From the NCBI GenBank assembly GCA_037953745.1, contig JBAKBP010003195.1, positions 62,001 to 126,000 of the forward strand: a DNA stretch of 64,000 nucleotides, written 5' to 3'. Each line of letters begins with the position of its first letter. Position 1 is the first letter of the stretch. Shown here one piece after another: positions 40,332 through 52,003 of this stretch. The DNA is from Lithodes maja (Eukaryota > Arthropoda > Malacostraca > Decapoda > Lithodidae). The translations under genes and the position numbers were made by a program. The notes under the pieces were generated by a model. That model did not search any database and was not told the origin of the DNA. It saw nothing but the letters and a program-made list of their open reading frames with translations.

Positions 40332-42629
40332 GTTGATGTTGAGAATGCTGACCCTAATACCTCTGATCATGCTTTGATTACTTTCAGCTTTGATTTCCCT
40401 AAGCCACTCACACATGAAAAAGTAATCAGATTTAGAAATTATAAAAATGCAGACCTAAATTTGGCTAGCAGTGAAGTAAAACAGTACTTGGGAAGTATTG
40501 ATACTTCCAACCTTACTTCAGATGAGCTGGTGGAGGTACATGGAAATGCACTTAAATTAGTGTTCGATCATCACTGTCCAGAAGTAGAGAAGAAAATCAT
40601 AGTACGAGATGATTCGCCCTGGTATAGCACTCGAGTTAAATTTCTTAGAAGAGCGCGTAGAAGAGCTGAACGTGAATGGCGGAAAAATAAAACAGACTCT
40701 ACATGGTTGCAATATCTGTCAGCCAGAAGAGCTGTGGTCCACAAAATCAAAGATGAAAAGAAAGTGTATTATCAGGGAAAAGTTGACTCGTGTGGTAACG
40801 ACCAGAGGAGGTTGGCTTCAATTGTAAACAGTTTACTTGGAAAAACAAGAGTCAGCTTAAGACCTTCTGTACCTGATGCCGAGTTGGCTGCCAACTTTGT
40901 GGCATTTTTTGCTGGCAAGATAACTCGCATAAGACAGGAACTGGATGATGCTTCTGTTGGTGAAGAACTTTCAGTTGTACTCCAACCCCGACACATTCCT
41001 AATAATGTCCTCTCATCCTTTCACTCAGTAGAGGTGGACATGATCTCGTCCTACATAAGAAACCTCAATAAAACATTTTGCCCGTTGGATCCCATAAATG
41101 TTTCCAAGCTACCAAGAGTCTATGATCACACAGTTGAGTTTATTTCCAAAATAATTAATAAGTGCTTCTCTGAAGGTAGCTTCCCACATTCTGAAAAGCA
41201 TGCACTACTCCGACCTACTCTAAAGAAACCTGGACTTGATGTTGAGAACATGTTGAACTATCGTCCTGTCTCCAACCTGTCCTTCATATCAAAGATATTA
41301 GAGCGTGCAATACTTGACCAATTACAACCACTACTTCAGCAGAATGAAACTATCCCAATTTTTCAGTCTGCTTACCGACAGCATCATTCAACTGAAACAG
41401 CATTGATTAGAGTACATAATGATCTAGTTGAGAACATTTGCAATGGTGTGGCCTCACTATTGGTCTTGCTTGATCTCTCTGCGGCTTTTGACACAGTGGA
41501 TCACGAGTTGTTATTGAGTGATCTTTATGATTGTGGTGTGCGTGACTCCGCTCTCTTGCTTCTTGGGTCGTACTTGTCAGGTAGATCCCAGAGTGTGATG
41601 GTAAATCAAGTGGTCTCGGACTCGACACCCCTGCAGTATGGTGTTCCGCAGGGATCAGTTTTAGGTCCTATCCTATTTATAATTTATATTAGCAGTTTGT
41701 CTCTTCTGCTTCGTGCACATAATGTCACCTTTCACTTTTATGCAGATGACACCCAGATTTATGTGAGAATCACAAATATAGTTGATATACGGAGTAAGAT
41801 GGAATTGTTGATGTCTGATATCAAGAAGTGGATGAGAGCGAGAAAACTTAAACTAAATGATGGTAAAACTGATATTCTCATCATCCGAGGAAATAGAAGA
41901 GCTGATGATATAGTAGGTGCCCTCTCCATCAATGTGGGTGGATCTCAGCTGCGACCGGCCAACTCTGTTCGAAATCTGGGTGTATATGTGAACTCCCGAT
42001 TAGATTTCAAAGAGCATGTAAACCAGATAGTTAAAAGTTGTTACTTGCACATCAGAAATCTCTATTTGGTGAAGCCGTTTATAACCAGACGTTGCCTCCT
42101 GATGTTGGTTCACTCATTGGTCTTCTCTCGTGTTGATTATTGCAATGCCCTGTTGGTGGGTCTTCCAAATTATATTTTGAAGAAAGTTCAGTCTGTTCTT
42201 AACAGGTCCGCAAGACTAATTTTTGGTGTTCCACCTAGAACTCCTACTACATCTCTTCACATAGAACTGCACTGGCTGCCAGTAAGAGCAAGAATAGAAT
42301 TTAAGTTGTGTTTGGTGACCTTTAAGGTTCTCAAATTTGGTGAGCCTAGGTACCTTGCGGAGCTGCTCAGGCGCCCACCGGCACACCATGGTGTAGTTGT
42401 GCGTCATGACAATGACCCTTTTCGTCTTGATGAACCATGGGCTTTCCAGCAGTCTTCTTTCTTTGAGAGGTCTTTCTCCTACATGGCTCCGAGGTTGTAT
42501 AACAGGTTGCCGCTGTCCATGAGACAACTGAGTTCTGTTGAATGCTTCAAGAGACAACTTAAGACTTTTCTCTTTGAGAGAAGCTATGATCTTGGGAGAG
42601 GTGTCATGGCAGATGGCTATAGAGTTTAG
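40332..42629 (+). CDS. L2/CR1-type LINE reverse transcriptase, partial at 5' end, open
   Basis: About 765 codons without a stop. The visible start retains the end of an APE endonuclease (TSDHALITFSF, containing the SDH motif). RT motifs follow in order: NYRPVSNLSFISKILERAI, QSAYRQHHSTETALIRVHND, LLDLSAAFDTVDHELLLSDL, YGVPQGSVLGPILF near 41640, and FYADDTQIYV with the catalytic YADD at about 41739-41750. The C-terminal region has LHWLPVRARIEFKL, common in L2 and related CR1-group elements. The endonuclease N-terminus and any ORF1 are in the gap. Absence of frameshifts suggests a fairly young copy. An ATG before the N run is not a credible start. Confidence 0.85.
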   Translation, partial: VDVENADPNTSDHALITFSFDFPKPLTHEKVIRFRNYKNADLNLASSEVKQYLGSIDTSNLTSDELVEVHGNALKLVFDHHCPEVEKKIIVRDDSPWYSTRVKFLRRARRRAEREWRKNKTDSTWLQYLSARRAVVHKIKDEKKVYYQGKVDSCGNDQRRLASIVNSLLGKTRVSLRPSVPDAELAANFVAFFAGKITRIRQELDDASVGEELSVVLQPRHIPNNVLSSFHSVEVDMISSYIRNLNKTFCPLDPINVSKLPRVYDHTVEFISKIINKCFSEGSFPHSEKHALLRPTLKKPGLDVENMLNYRPVSNLSFISKILERAILDQLQPLLQQNETIPIFQSAYRQHHSTETALIRVHNDLVENICNGVASLLVLLDLSAAFDTVDHELLLSDLYDCGVRDSALLLLGSYLSGRSQSVMVNQVVSDSTPLQYGVPQGSVLGPILFIIYISSLSLLLRAHNVTFHFYADDTQIYVRITNIVDIRSKMELLMSDIKKWMRARKLKLNDGKTDILIIRGNRRADDIVGALSINVGGSQLRPANSVRNLGVYVNSRLDFKEHVNQIVKSCYLHIRNLYLVKPFITRRCLLMLVHSLVFSRVDYCNALLVGLPNYILKKVQSVLNRSARLIFGVPPRTPTTSLHIELHWLPVRARIEFKLCLVTFKVLKFGEPRYLAELLRRPPAHHGVVVRHDNDPFRLDEPWAFQQSSFFERSFSYMAPRLYNRLPLSMRQLSSVECFKRQLKTFLFERSYDLGRGVMADGYRV

Positions 42630-42779
42630 GCTATTTTGCCACTGCTAGTGATTGTTAAATGTGTGTTGTATATAAGCCTTCTTTTGATGCATTGATTTTT
42701 GTTTTCTTTTTTCTTTCTCTTTTCGAGCGCTAGTGAATTCTTCGGAAAAATTGGCGCTTATGAGAAATAAGTAACATGC

Positions 42780-42808
<29 letters not shown>
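40332..42808 (+). mobile_element. L2/CR1-group LINE, 5' end lost in gap, (ATT)n tail
   Basis: One open frame runs from the gap to a stop at 42629, then about 150 bp of 3' UTR ending near GGCGCTTATGAGAAATAAG and an (ATT)n tail at 42779-42808, which is the L2-style ending. The next LINE begins directly after the tail. Confidence 0.85.
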
Positions 42809-42810
<2 letters not shown>

Positions 42811-43990
42811 ATCCCGGGTTAACTGGGACAACGTTTGTAATGATGTTTGTAATATTGAGTGGAATCACATACTAAGATCTCATGACCCGGTTTCAGCTCT
42901 CAACAATTCCCTTCTTGGTATCCTTCGCAAAAGAGTTCCATCAAAAATAATTAAGTCTCGTATCAGGGATAAATCATGGTTTAATGATGACTGCAAGCGT
43001 GCATTTGATGACAAACAGGCTGCATATCGTCTATGGAGGCGTAATAAAATCCCCTTGCATTGGGAAAATTATGTTATTAAAAGGGCAGCTGCGCAGAGAG
43101 TTTATGATGGTGCTGAGAGGGATTATAACTCCCATCTTCAGGATGTTCTGGCAGGAGCTACACAGCCTCATAAATGGTGGTCCACTTTGAAATCCTCTTT
43201 ATTTGGAATAGATTCCTCCATGCCTCCTCTTTGTGATTCTGATGGCTCCATCTCTTTTGATCCATTATCGAAGGCCAATATTCTATCTAATATTTTTATT
43301 AATAAGCAAAGTAATCAGGAATTGTCTTTGCCATTGACATGTTTCCCTAGACCCAACCTCAATTCAATGGCATTCAAATCAGCTGAACTGAAAAGGTACT
43401 TGCTGGATCTTGATACCTATGGTGGCACAGACCCGGATGGGTTTTTCCCTCTCTTTTTTAAAAAGGTTGCAGTGGTCTTGGCACCTAAATTGGCCGCGGT
43501 GTTTAGGTTGCTTTTGAAATCAGGTAGTTTTCCTCTTTGCTGGCGTTAGGCTATTATCACTCCTATTCCAAAGGGAAATACTGCCTCATCATCTCCTAAT
43601 GACTATCGCCCTATCTTCATTACACCTATCCTATCCAAGCTCTATGAGAGGCTTTTGTCCAGACGCCTTTCCTCTTATTGTAATAGTCATAATTTGATAC
43701 CAAACTCACAGTTTGGTTTTTGTAAGGGACTGGGTACATGTGATGCACTTCTGACACTCACCCATGACTTGCAATCTTCATTGGACCAGGGACATGAGTC
43801 TCGTGTCGTGGCTATTGACTTTAGTTCTGCTTTTTATTTAGTCAACCATAAAGCACTTCTGTATAAGTTACAGCTCATTGGTATTGGTGGCAATTTTTTA
43901 AGGATCTTTGAAGATTTTTTGACGAAAAGATCTCAGTCTGTGGTCATTGATGGGTGTCATTCCCCTTCTGTTTCTGTTGTTTCTGGTGTT

Positions 43991-44408
43991 GTTGTTGTTC
44001 CCCAGGCTGTCTGGCCGAACAGCCCCAAGGTCTCGAGCAAGGCCATGGCCATAAACGAGCGCCCCCACAAAATCCTCACTGCTTACCACTAACAAAGCCC
44101 GGGTGACCGAAGCCACTCCAAGGCAGGGAGCTGAGGAAGGTGCGGAAACGCCTGGGAAGCCAAAGCCCCACCCAAGGCCCTGTGCCCCTCAGCAATTATG
44201 AAGGGAAAGTTGAGGGGCAAGGGAAAAATGTGACGCTTTGGCTCCCAATCTGCCAACTTCTAGGTTGGCAGTAGGGAGGTCAATCCACGGAAAAGACGCC
44301 GCCACTTGAGATCTAGAAGATATATAAGTAAAAGGAACAGTCAGAGTAAGCTATGGGTATGGCAGAGATCGCTCAGTTCTCACTCGGATAGACCAGCCCA
44401 TCACCACA
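43991..44408 (-). mobile_element. SINE-like element A, copy 3 (short form)
   Basis: Target duplication TTTCTGGTGTT at 43980-43990 and 44409-44419. Removing the element restores the LINE reading SGVPQGSVLGP. On its own strand it starts GTGGTGATGGGCTGGTCTAT and ends in the shared LINE-like 3' end with an (AAC)n tail. Confidence 0.9.
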
Positions 44409-45297
44409 TTTCTGGTGTTCCACAAGGCAGTGTCCTTGGGCCTTTGCTTTTTATTATTTTTACTGCTGACCTGTGTTCCGAGCTTGAAAATAAACTAATC
44501 TCCTATGCTGATGATACAACTTTATATGCGTCAATTCCATCACCAATAGATCGACACGTAATTGCTACTGCTCTAAATAGGGATTTAGCCAAAATTACAT
44601 CATGGTGTGAACTTTGGGGCATGACACTTAATGCTAGTAAAACACACTCCATTATCATTAGCAGATCTCGTACCTTGGATCCTCCCCATCCTTATCTACA
44701 AGTTTCTGGCGAGCAAATTGAGAATGTGGATACTCTGCGTTTGTTAGGAGTTACTCTTGATCCCAAACTTACTTTTGAAAAGCATATTCGTTCTTTCTCC
44801 TCTTCCATTTCCCAAAAAATTGGTTTGCTTCGCAAGGTTTATAAAACATTTGCTTGTGACGCCACAGTTATTAAGTCTTTATGCTTTTATTTTGCCACAT
44901 TTCGAGTACTGCTCACCTGTCTGGTTGTCAGCAGCTAACTGCCATCTCAAGTTGCTTGACAGGTCGCTAAATTCCATCAGTTTTATTCTACCTCATTTGT
45001 CTCTTGATCTGTGTCATCGACGTAAAGTTGGTGCCCTTAGTCTTTTATTTAAAGTTTTTAACAACCCTCAGCATCCCTTACATGGGGTTCTGCCTGGGCC
45101 CTATGTCCGGGCTCGTGCAATTAGATTCACAAGCAATCTTAATGATCTTGCCATGAGCCGTGTTAATTTTTCTACTACACAGTTTTCACAGTGTTTTGTG
45201 CCGGCCATGGTTGACTTGTGGAATGAGTTGCCAAATGAGCTAGTCAATTCAGCTCATATCTCCATTTTTAAGTCTAGAGTTAATGCTTTTTTGCAGC

Positions 45298-45504
45298 ATC
45301 TATCTATCTATCTATTGCCTGACGCCGTGATCCCCGAAGGGGTGGCCACGAACGAACCGCCCCCATGCACCTCTGTCCCCAGTCAGTCGACGCCCCTCCC
45401 CCCAACCAGCACCGCCTTCGTTCATGTAGTTCCTCACTCCATCCTTGCACCTCTTATTCGGTCTACCTCTCCCCCTCTGTCCCTCCACCTCGCTCTCGTA
45501 CACC
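45298..45504 (-). mobile_element. RTE-clade LINE copy 3, 3' end only
   Basis: About 200 bp matching the last 60 codons of RTE copy 1, with a (TAGA)n tail at 45298-45316. Inserted in the preceding LINE. Confidence 0.9.
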
Positions 45505-47230
45505 CTTAAGCATTAATTCTAATTTTTAAACTTATTTTATTCTATTTTATTGTATTATATTTATACTTGATATCCTCCACTGCATAATATGTGTACAGTA
45601 TATGTACAGTATACAGTATATATTTTTATTTTTTCCTGAGTTGCCGTAGTCTCTCTCCAGTGCCTCCGGGTGTTTTGTGTGGATTCATCTTGATGGTGTT
45701 TCTGCACCCTGGTTGGAGACTTCGGCATCTCATATGATAATAATAATAATATGCGGGTAGCGGCGACGTCAGTAGAACAAGCAACAAGAACAACAAAAGC
45801 GCGAGAATAGGCCTACTCGGTCTCGCCCGATCGATCCGTATATACAATTATTCTCATATCGGACATATTACTCGATTCATCACTATCATGCCGAAGATTA
45901 AGGCAAAGTCGGACAAAGTGAAAGCCAATAGTGACCAGAAGAAATGCAAAAGAGTGGTTCTGAGCTTGGAACCAAAAAACACAAATATCTAAACGAATGG
46001 AGAGAGGTGGATGATGCAAGAGCATCCACCTCTACAACTGTGGATGAGTGGCAAGCATCCACCTCTTGCTGCCTCTCCCAAAGCATCCACTTTATAAATA
46101 TGTTTTAGATATTAAGTGAGAAACCTAAGACAAACTAAAAAGAACAAAAACAGTTTGATATTAGTGTTTCGTTTTGCTACTGTCAAAACTTTGAATGCGT
46201 TGCATAACTCTCCCTCCCGCATACGACGATATGCATTACGCCGACAACAACAACAATGCAACAATGCAAAGATGTCGGCCTGGTTTGTCGACAACCCCGA
46301 CACAGACAGAGGGCTGGTCCTACAACACCAAACAGACAACCTATATATCTTCAATAACATTCATCAGCATACCCATACTCCCCACCAAGCCCTCTACACC
46401 CCATCATCTCCAGACATCACCTTTTGCTCCCCAGAACTCGCCCCCACAACATCCTGGAGGGTGGTCAGAACCTTAGGCTCAGAGCACCTCCCGATCATTA
46501 TCAGCACCAAAACCAGACTCACCCCAGCTAGCCACAGACACACATACACCAATTATAAAAGAGCTAACTGGGAAGCATTCACAAATGAGACAGAACAACA
46601 CTTCACAACTCTAAACAGTACACCCATCACTAACATCAACAATGCTGTACACATACTCAATAAAACTATCCAAAATGCTGACAAGAAACACATTCCAAGA
46701 GGTAACAGAAAAAGACACAACCCCAACTTCACACCAGAAATTCAAAACCTCATCAGACAACGCGACATACTGAAACACTCCCCAGCACCTCACACACAAG
46801 ACATCACACAACAAATTCAAGCACTCAACACCCAAACTAACAACAAAATACAAGAACAAAAAAAAATGGGCGGGTGCCCAACCCCGAAAGGGGTTGAAAT
46901 AGGGGAGCTATCCCCCCGCCAAAGGCGGCTTTCTAGGGCCTTTCCTAGCTGATGCTGAGAGGATTGGGTTCTAGTCATATGGTGATGGGCTGGGCCGGTA
47001 TTTATAAAGCACTTTTAGGCCTAAAAGTAGCTTTTAACCCCTCCAACCCGGATGACCTCATCTACGCCCATAACATACTCGGCCCGCGCAACCCGGATGG
47101 CCTCATGTACGCCCCTTGCTTTCGTGCTTGATTTTCGAAAGCCGCGCGCACATTTTGTTATCATGGGGCGGTAGGTGGCGCCACCCGGCGTCAACGACAC
47201 CACAACAACAGTATCTAGCCCGACGCCATC

Positions 47231-50119
47231 ATGGACAGTACACCAAATAGTGATTCCGCCGTGTCCGACATCGGGCTTCCTACGACGCCCTTGCTAGTGC
47301 GTCGTGCCTTACCCCGACGCCATCGCCTAAATGTGTTATCTCCCGGAGGTATTGAGACGACTTTGAGACTTTATGAGAAAGCTGATGCCAAGCATAAGAT
47401 TGATGAAGAAGTGAGTGACCACTCGAGTAATTATAAGTCGAGTGATTATGGCCATGAGAGTGATAAAGAACAATTCCTGGGATTTGCGAGAGAATTTGAC
47501 AGTGATGAGAGTGATGAAGGTGATGTACCAGTTGTTGAGGAAGCTGGTTTACCTAAAGAAAGTGAACTTGCGAGAGTGAGTGAGTGGGAGAGTTCAAGGT
47601 CACTCACCAAATTTCGCATAAGTGACACGACTCCAAGCCCTTCCCCAGGTAAATCGCCTTTCAAGCTACATTTCTACAAGCTAAAAATACTTGAAAAGGC
47701 GGCCGCGGCAGCTAGGGAACAAGCTAAAATACTTGGTGAGGATGAGGCTGTGAGTGAGGGTCAGCGTGGTGACCCTTCTCGACCGCCATTGTCTCCCTTA
47801 TCTACCCACGCCACCCAAGATGACCCGGATGCCCCGCATTCTTCCCCACCACCCCCACCATTGCCAAGGGTTGAGGACCCCCCACTTTCGTCCTATTTGC
47901 CTCCTAGGTCCCCCGACAGGAGACATACTCTTGCCGAAAAGGGGAAAGGTAGAAAATATACTAAGAAAACTAAGAAAAGTAAGAGAGTTTTGTTCGAGGC
48001 TCCCGCGGCGGCGTCCACCCCGGCCGGCCCCAGCCATACGTCCCCGCAACTTTCCCCACGGTCCTCCCCACCTCTCCCGCCTTCAACATGTCTTCCTGCA
48101 GAAGTATTTGAGCTCGCATCACCAATACCTGGGCCTAGTGAAAGTGAATCATTGCTTTCTGTGACTCGTCGCAGGCCAAGGAGCCCGGGACCTCGGGAGG
48201 ACACAGCCTCACCTGCCACTCCTTCCCCACCTCGCCCACCCGCACGCCGCCCACGCATCACTGGTTCCCCGCCAGATTATGTGGGCGACACTGATGATGA
48301 AGGGCACCTCTCTGAAGACTCTGGCCATGATTACATAGGTCCACCGTCAGGGCAAGATGACCACTCTGACGATGAATATATGGACATCGACGACCCTCGA
48401 CCCACCCGCTTGGCCCGGCTTCGTGCTGCCCGTCTTTCTGCCCGCCGCCCTGGCCGCCGCCCTGGCCGCCGCCCTAGGGCGCGCGCCTCCCGAGTTGGCC
48501 GTGGGCGTGCTGGGCCACCAGTTGGAGCTCCTCGTCAGCGTAGACAAGACCCATTCTACGTTTTTCAGTGGCAAGACATAGTTGATGGGGATGTATACAA
48601 CCCTGATGTGCCAGCTTTTGATGAGGCACTGGAGGGTTCAGGCATTACCCCCAATTTTCCTGCAGGCCCCAATGCTCCACCACACGAACTATTTGAGGCA
48701 TTCTTTGATGAGGAGGTGGTAGGCTATGTTGTCAAAGAGACAAACAAGCAGCACCAATTCCAGGTACACTTTTTGGGCAAGGTGACCAAGGGCCATATGA
48801 GGAAGTGGACCCCAGTGACTCATAAAGAATTCATGGTGTTCCTGGCACTCACCATGCTAATGCCTCATGTCAGGAAGCATAGGTTGCCTGACTATTGGAT
48901 CACCAATGATCTGATTTCAACCCCTGCCTTCGGGAAATATATGGCTCGCGACCGGTACCTTGATATCCTCGCAGCGCTCCATCTTGTCACCAACACCGAC
49001 GTCCACCGCCCAGACAAGCTGTGGAAGATTAGGACGTTGTATGAGATGATGCGAGAACGCTTCACCTCCTACTTCAAGCCCTTCCGCAAGGTCGTCATTG
49101 ACGAGTCTCTTGTGCTGTTCCGGGGAAAACTCAGCTTCCGGCAGTACATCCCCTCAAAAAGACATCGCTTTGGCATAAAATTCTTTGTGCTGTGCGACTG
49201 CCAAACTGGCTATGTCCTGGACTTCCTGGTCTACAGCGGGAAGGAAGGGGACGTGCTTGTGGACCCCCTCATTGGCTTTGGCGGAGCAGTGGTGCAAGCC
49301 ATGATGGACCGCTACTTCCATAAGAATCACGTCCTCTACACGGACAACTATTACACGTCCCCCACTCTCTCACAGTACCTGCATGAGCGCAAGACGGGGA
49401 CTGTAGGCACAGTACGAGGGAAAAGGAAGGGCATGCCAACTTTCCCTGCAAAGACCAAAAAAGGTGATGTCTTCAAGAAGAAGTCGGGGCCCATTCTGGC
49501 TATCCACTGGCACGACCAGCGGAAGGTCAACCTCCTGACCACCATCCACAAGGGGGAAATGGTGGAGACTGGCAAGGTGGATCGCCGCACCCAGGCCAGG
49601 GTGACCAAGCCCGATGCTGTCCTGGACTACAACGTCAACATGAGGCTGGTGGACAAGTCCGACATGCAGATAGGCTTCATTGACTGCCTGCGTACCTCGT
49701 GCAGATGGTACAAAAAGTTCTTTCTGCATATGGTGGACATGTCAGTTCTGAATGCCTATAATATATACAGGCTTCGGAATGAGAACCCACCCCTGAAGTT
49801 CAATAGCCTGCGGAGGTTCCAAAAGCAGGTGTTGACGGAGCTCCTGGAGAAGTATGCTACGCCACAGAGGGCAGTGGCACATCCTGGGCCCGCCGTTATC
49901 GACCGCTTGCAGTCTGCTCCATACCTGCTTAGGCACCAGCTTGGTTTCTTTCCTCAGAATGCAGCAGGAAGAACAAATCAGAAGCGGTGCCATGTCTGCT
50001 ACCACAGCAGGGTGAGGCCGCACCCAGGTAAAAAGTCAACCACGGAGTGTGTGGAGTGCAAGGTGGCACTCTGTGCTGTAGGGTGCTTCGCTGCTTACCA
50101 CACCAAGCAGGAGTTCTAA
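47231..50119 (+). CDS. piggyBac transposase, 962 aa, intact
   Basis: Near-identical to the PB1 product, with the same start context. Catalytic aspartates fall at VIDES (D624), LYTDNYY (D705) and RLVDKSD (D808). The C-terminal cysteine domain RCHVC to CFAAYH is intact. Differences from PB1 include a shorter acidic run near DDHSDDEYMDIDD and an extra copy of the RRPGRRPGRR-type unit in the Arg-rich region, both in-frame changes in low-complexity sequence. Retention of the frame, all catalytic residues and both element ends makes this a candidate active element. AATAAA follows the stop at about 50140. Confidence 0.95.
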   Translation: MDSTPNSDSAVSDIGLPTTPLLVRRALPRRHRLNVLSPGGIETTLRLYEKADAKHKIDEEVSDHSSNYKSSDYGHESDKEQFLGFAREFDSDESDEGDVPVVEEAGLPKESELARVSEWESSRSLTKFRISDTTPSPSPGKSPFKLHFYKLKILEKAAAAAREQAKILGEDEAVSEGQRGDPSRPPLSPLSTHATQDDPDAPHSSPPPPPLPRVEDPPLSSYLPPRSPDRRHTLAEKGKGRKYTKKTKKSKRVLFEAPAAASTPAGPSHTSPQLSPRSSPPLPPSTCLPAEVFELASPIPGPSESESLLSVTRRRPRSPGPREDTASPATPSPPRPPARRPRITGSPPDYVGDTDDEGHLSEDSGHDYIGPPSGQDDHSDDEYMDIDDPRPTRLARLRAARLSARRPGRRPGRRPRARASRVGRGRAGPPVGAPRQRRQDPFYVFQWQDIVDGDVYNPDVPAFDEALEGSGITPNFPAGPNAPPHELFEAFFDEEVVGYVVKETNKQHQFQVHFLGKVTKGHMRKWTPVTHKEFMVFLALTMLMPHVRKHRLPDYWITNDLISTPAFGKYMARDRYLDILAALHLVTNTDVHRPDKLWKIRTLYEMMRERFTSYFKPFRKVVIDESLVLFRGKLSFRQYIPSKRHRFGIKFFVLCDCQTGYVLDFLVYSGKEGDVLVDPLIGFGGAVVQAMMDRYFHKNHVLYTDNYYTSPTLSQYLHERKTGTVGTVRGKRKGMPTFPAKTKKGDVFKKKSGPILAIHWHDQRKVNLLTTIHKGEMVETGKVDRRTQARVTKPDAVLDYNVNMRLVDKSDMQIGFIDCLRTSCRWYKKFFLHMVDMSVLNAYNIYRLRNENPPLKFNSLRRFQKQVLTELLEKYATPQRAVAHPGPAVIDRLQSAPYLLRHQLGFFPQNAAGRTNQKRCHVCYHSRVRPHPGKKSTTECVECKVALCAVGCFAAYHTKQEF

Positions 50120-50389
50120 TAATCATACTGAAATTGCCAAATAAAATGACAATATGTACACTATAATTATATATAGGCAAAAAGTGGAAGAAAACCAATG
50201 TATTATAATAAAAAAGTCAAGTATTATGAGAAAATTGATACAAATACAATTCCACCATAATAATATGTGAAAGTGACACATATGTATATACCAAGTGACA
50301 TTCATATGATTAGAACCTATAGAAATATATAAATCAGTGAAAAAAGACACAATAAATTGTATATAAAACGTTTACAAATCATATAACTA

Positions 50390-50720
50390 AGTGAAAGTGA
50401 CACAAGACCTAAGATTTGATGGCCAAAGTATAATAAACACCTGTGATAACGAATAATCAGTGCCTAATACAACAATAACCTACCTCAATTACTAATAAAA
50501 TGTACGGTATCGAGTGAAAATGAGCATTATCAGTGACACTCTCTAAAGCATATTTGTCAAAGTGAAAGTGACACAAGACCTAAGATTTGATGGCCAAAGT
50601 ATAATAAACACCTGTGATAACGAATAATCAGTGCCTAATACAACAATAACATACCTCAATTACTAATAAAATGTACGGTATCGAGTGAAAATTACCAATA
50701 TCAGTGAAATTGATACCCTA
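50390..50720 (+). repeat. 171-bp tandem repeat in PB2 3' region (two units)
   Basis: AGTGAAAGTGACACAAGACC at 50390 and 50561. The first unit lacks one 6-bp CAGTGA present in PB1 units. Confidence 0.9.
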
Positions 50721-51130
50721 ATAAACATATTTTATATAATTGGCCTCAAAATAACTAGAAAATATCAAATAAACATCACATTCTCAATATCAAACACTAA
50801 AATCGTCTAAGGGAGATAAATACTTTGGCGCGGCGAGCGGCTAGGTGCGTCGTAGCCAGGGCGGGCCGACGCTTTCGGACGCGGGAGGAAATTCCCGCAT
50901 AAAAAAGCACTCGTCTTCCCGCGCTCACCATTATGCAACCAGAGGGGCTAGAGACCTCTACTCAACGCCATTCGACAGAGGAAGGTTTGTGGAACATTAT
51001 TTTTTTTTATTCACAACATTACATGCAATATTCATTCATTTACAGAGTAGTTAACATAGGCCAAAAATCCTCAAAACCCCCGGTACAGCAGTACAGTCGT
51101 AAGCTATAGCCCCCGGGGCTGGAGGGTTAA

Positions 51131-52003
51131 AGATGGCGCCAACTTTTAAAACTTAAAAGTTGGGCAAAAAAACTTTTAGCGGCTAAAAGTAGCTCTTAAA
51201 CTTAAACCCAGCGAAAACTAAAAGCTCCCCTTGGGACTGTTAGCGCTTAAAAGTTACTTTTAGAGGACGATGAAGATGATTGAATAACAAATCCGCCACC
51301 CCCTGCCAAGGAATGTTCATGTTAGAAAGATTAATTGGATTAACCTCTGAAGTGCGCACGGGGGTAAATGAAAACCTCCCCCTGTGCTGACGTATTTGAG
51401 GTTTTTCGTCACTAAAATATTCATTGTACCATTAATAGCATTAATAATTATCCATATGCACCTATTATGGGTTGATTATAAAGGTATTAACCTGAAACAA
51501 CAATAAAACGAGTGAAAACAGCGTTTGGATGGTCAAAATCGGAGATATAGCCCGCGAGTTGTATAATGTATGGGTGAGGCAAGCTACCTTCCCGCCCATT
51601 TTCCCCAAGGCCACTGCGACACAGTCGATCGATACTCTCTCTCTCTCTCTTGCACTCGATGGCCATCAGTGATGACAACACCCTGCTTGCAACTCGCTAA
51701 TGTTAGCACGAAAATATACCTCAGAATAAGGGAATAATAGGGAAAATAGGTGATAACTGAGGAATAGGAGGAAAGTGGGGAAGGAGGGGAGGTAGAGGAC
51801 TGAGATTTTGCATGGCCCAGGGGCCAAACAAAAATAAAAAAATAAAAAAATAAAAATAAAAAAAATATTGTTTTTTTCGATGTAAAAAGTTGATTTTTAG
51901 TTTTACTTACTCCAGAGAGTCTTCCCGCAGTCCGCCGGGGGAACTCTTAAGAGTCTTCCCGCAGCTCCCGGGTTAATAGGCCTATAGCGAGTTAATCGAA
52001 GTC
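51131..52003. other. Harbinger-like element interior, left of RTE tail
   Basis: Starts with clustered CTAAAAGT/ACTTTTAG words (51145-51265), then AT-rich sequence with a (CT)n run near 51638 and an A-rich run near 51835-51870. No coding signal. Confidence 0.6.

Larger units (their letters stand above)
42809..45750 (+). pseudogene. Jockey/CR1-like LINE, 5'-truncated and degenerate, (TAA)n tail
   Basis: Coding pieces are 42809-43549 (ending in an in-frame TAG), 43555-43990, and 44409-45297 with a frameshift near 44900. RT motifs: FGFCKGLGTCDALLTLTHDL, AIDFSSAFYLVNHKALL, SGVPQGSVLGPLLFIIF (split by SINE copy 3) and ISYADDTTLYAS. The C-terminal region has FNNPQHPLHGVLPGP and VDLWNELPNELV. The 3' UTR ends TCATATGATAATAATAATAA. 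The RTE tail fragment at 45298-45504 is inserted at the end of the coding part. The endonuclease is missing. Confidence 0.75.
47038..51126 (+). mobile_element. piggyBac transposon PB2, complete
   Basis: TTAA at 47034-47037 and 51127-51130; ends as in PB1 (CCCCTCCAACCCGG and CCCTCCAGCCCCGG). Nearly identical to PB1 along its length, differing by scattered substitutions, short in-frame indels and one fewer 3' repeat unit. Confidence 0.95.

Noticed and set aside
40086..42629. 847-codon ORF crossing the N gap
   Set aside because: The part before 40332 is DIRS copy 4 antisense plus unknown bases; the LINE coding begins after the gap.
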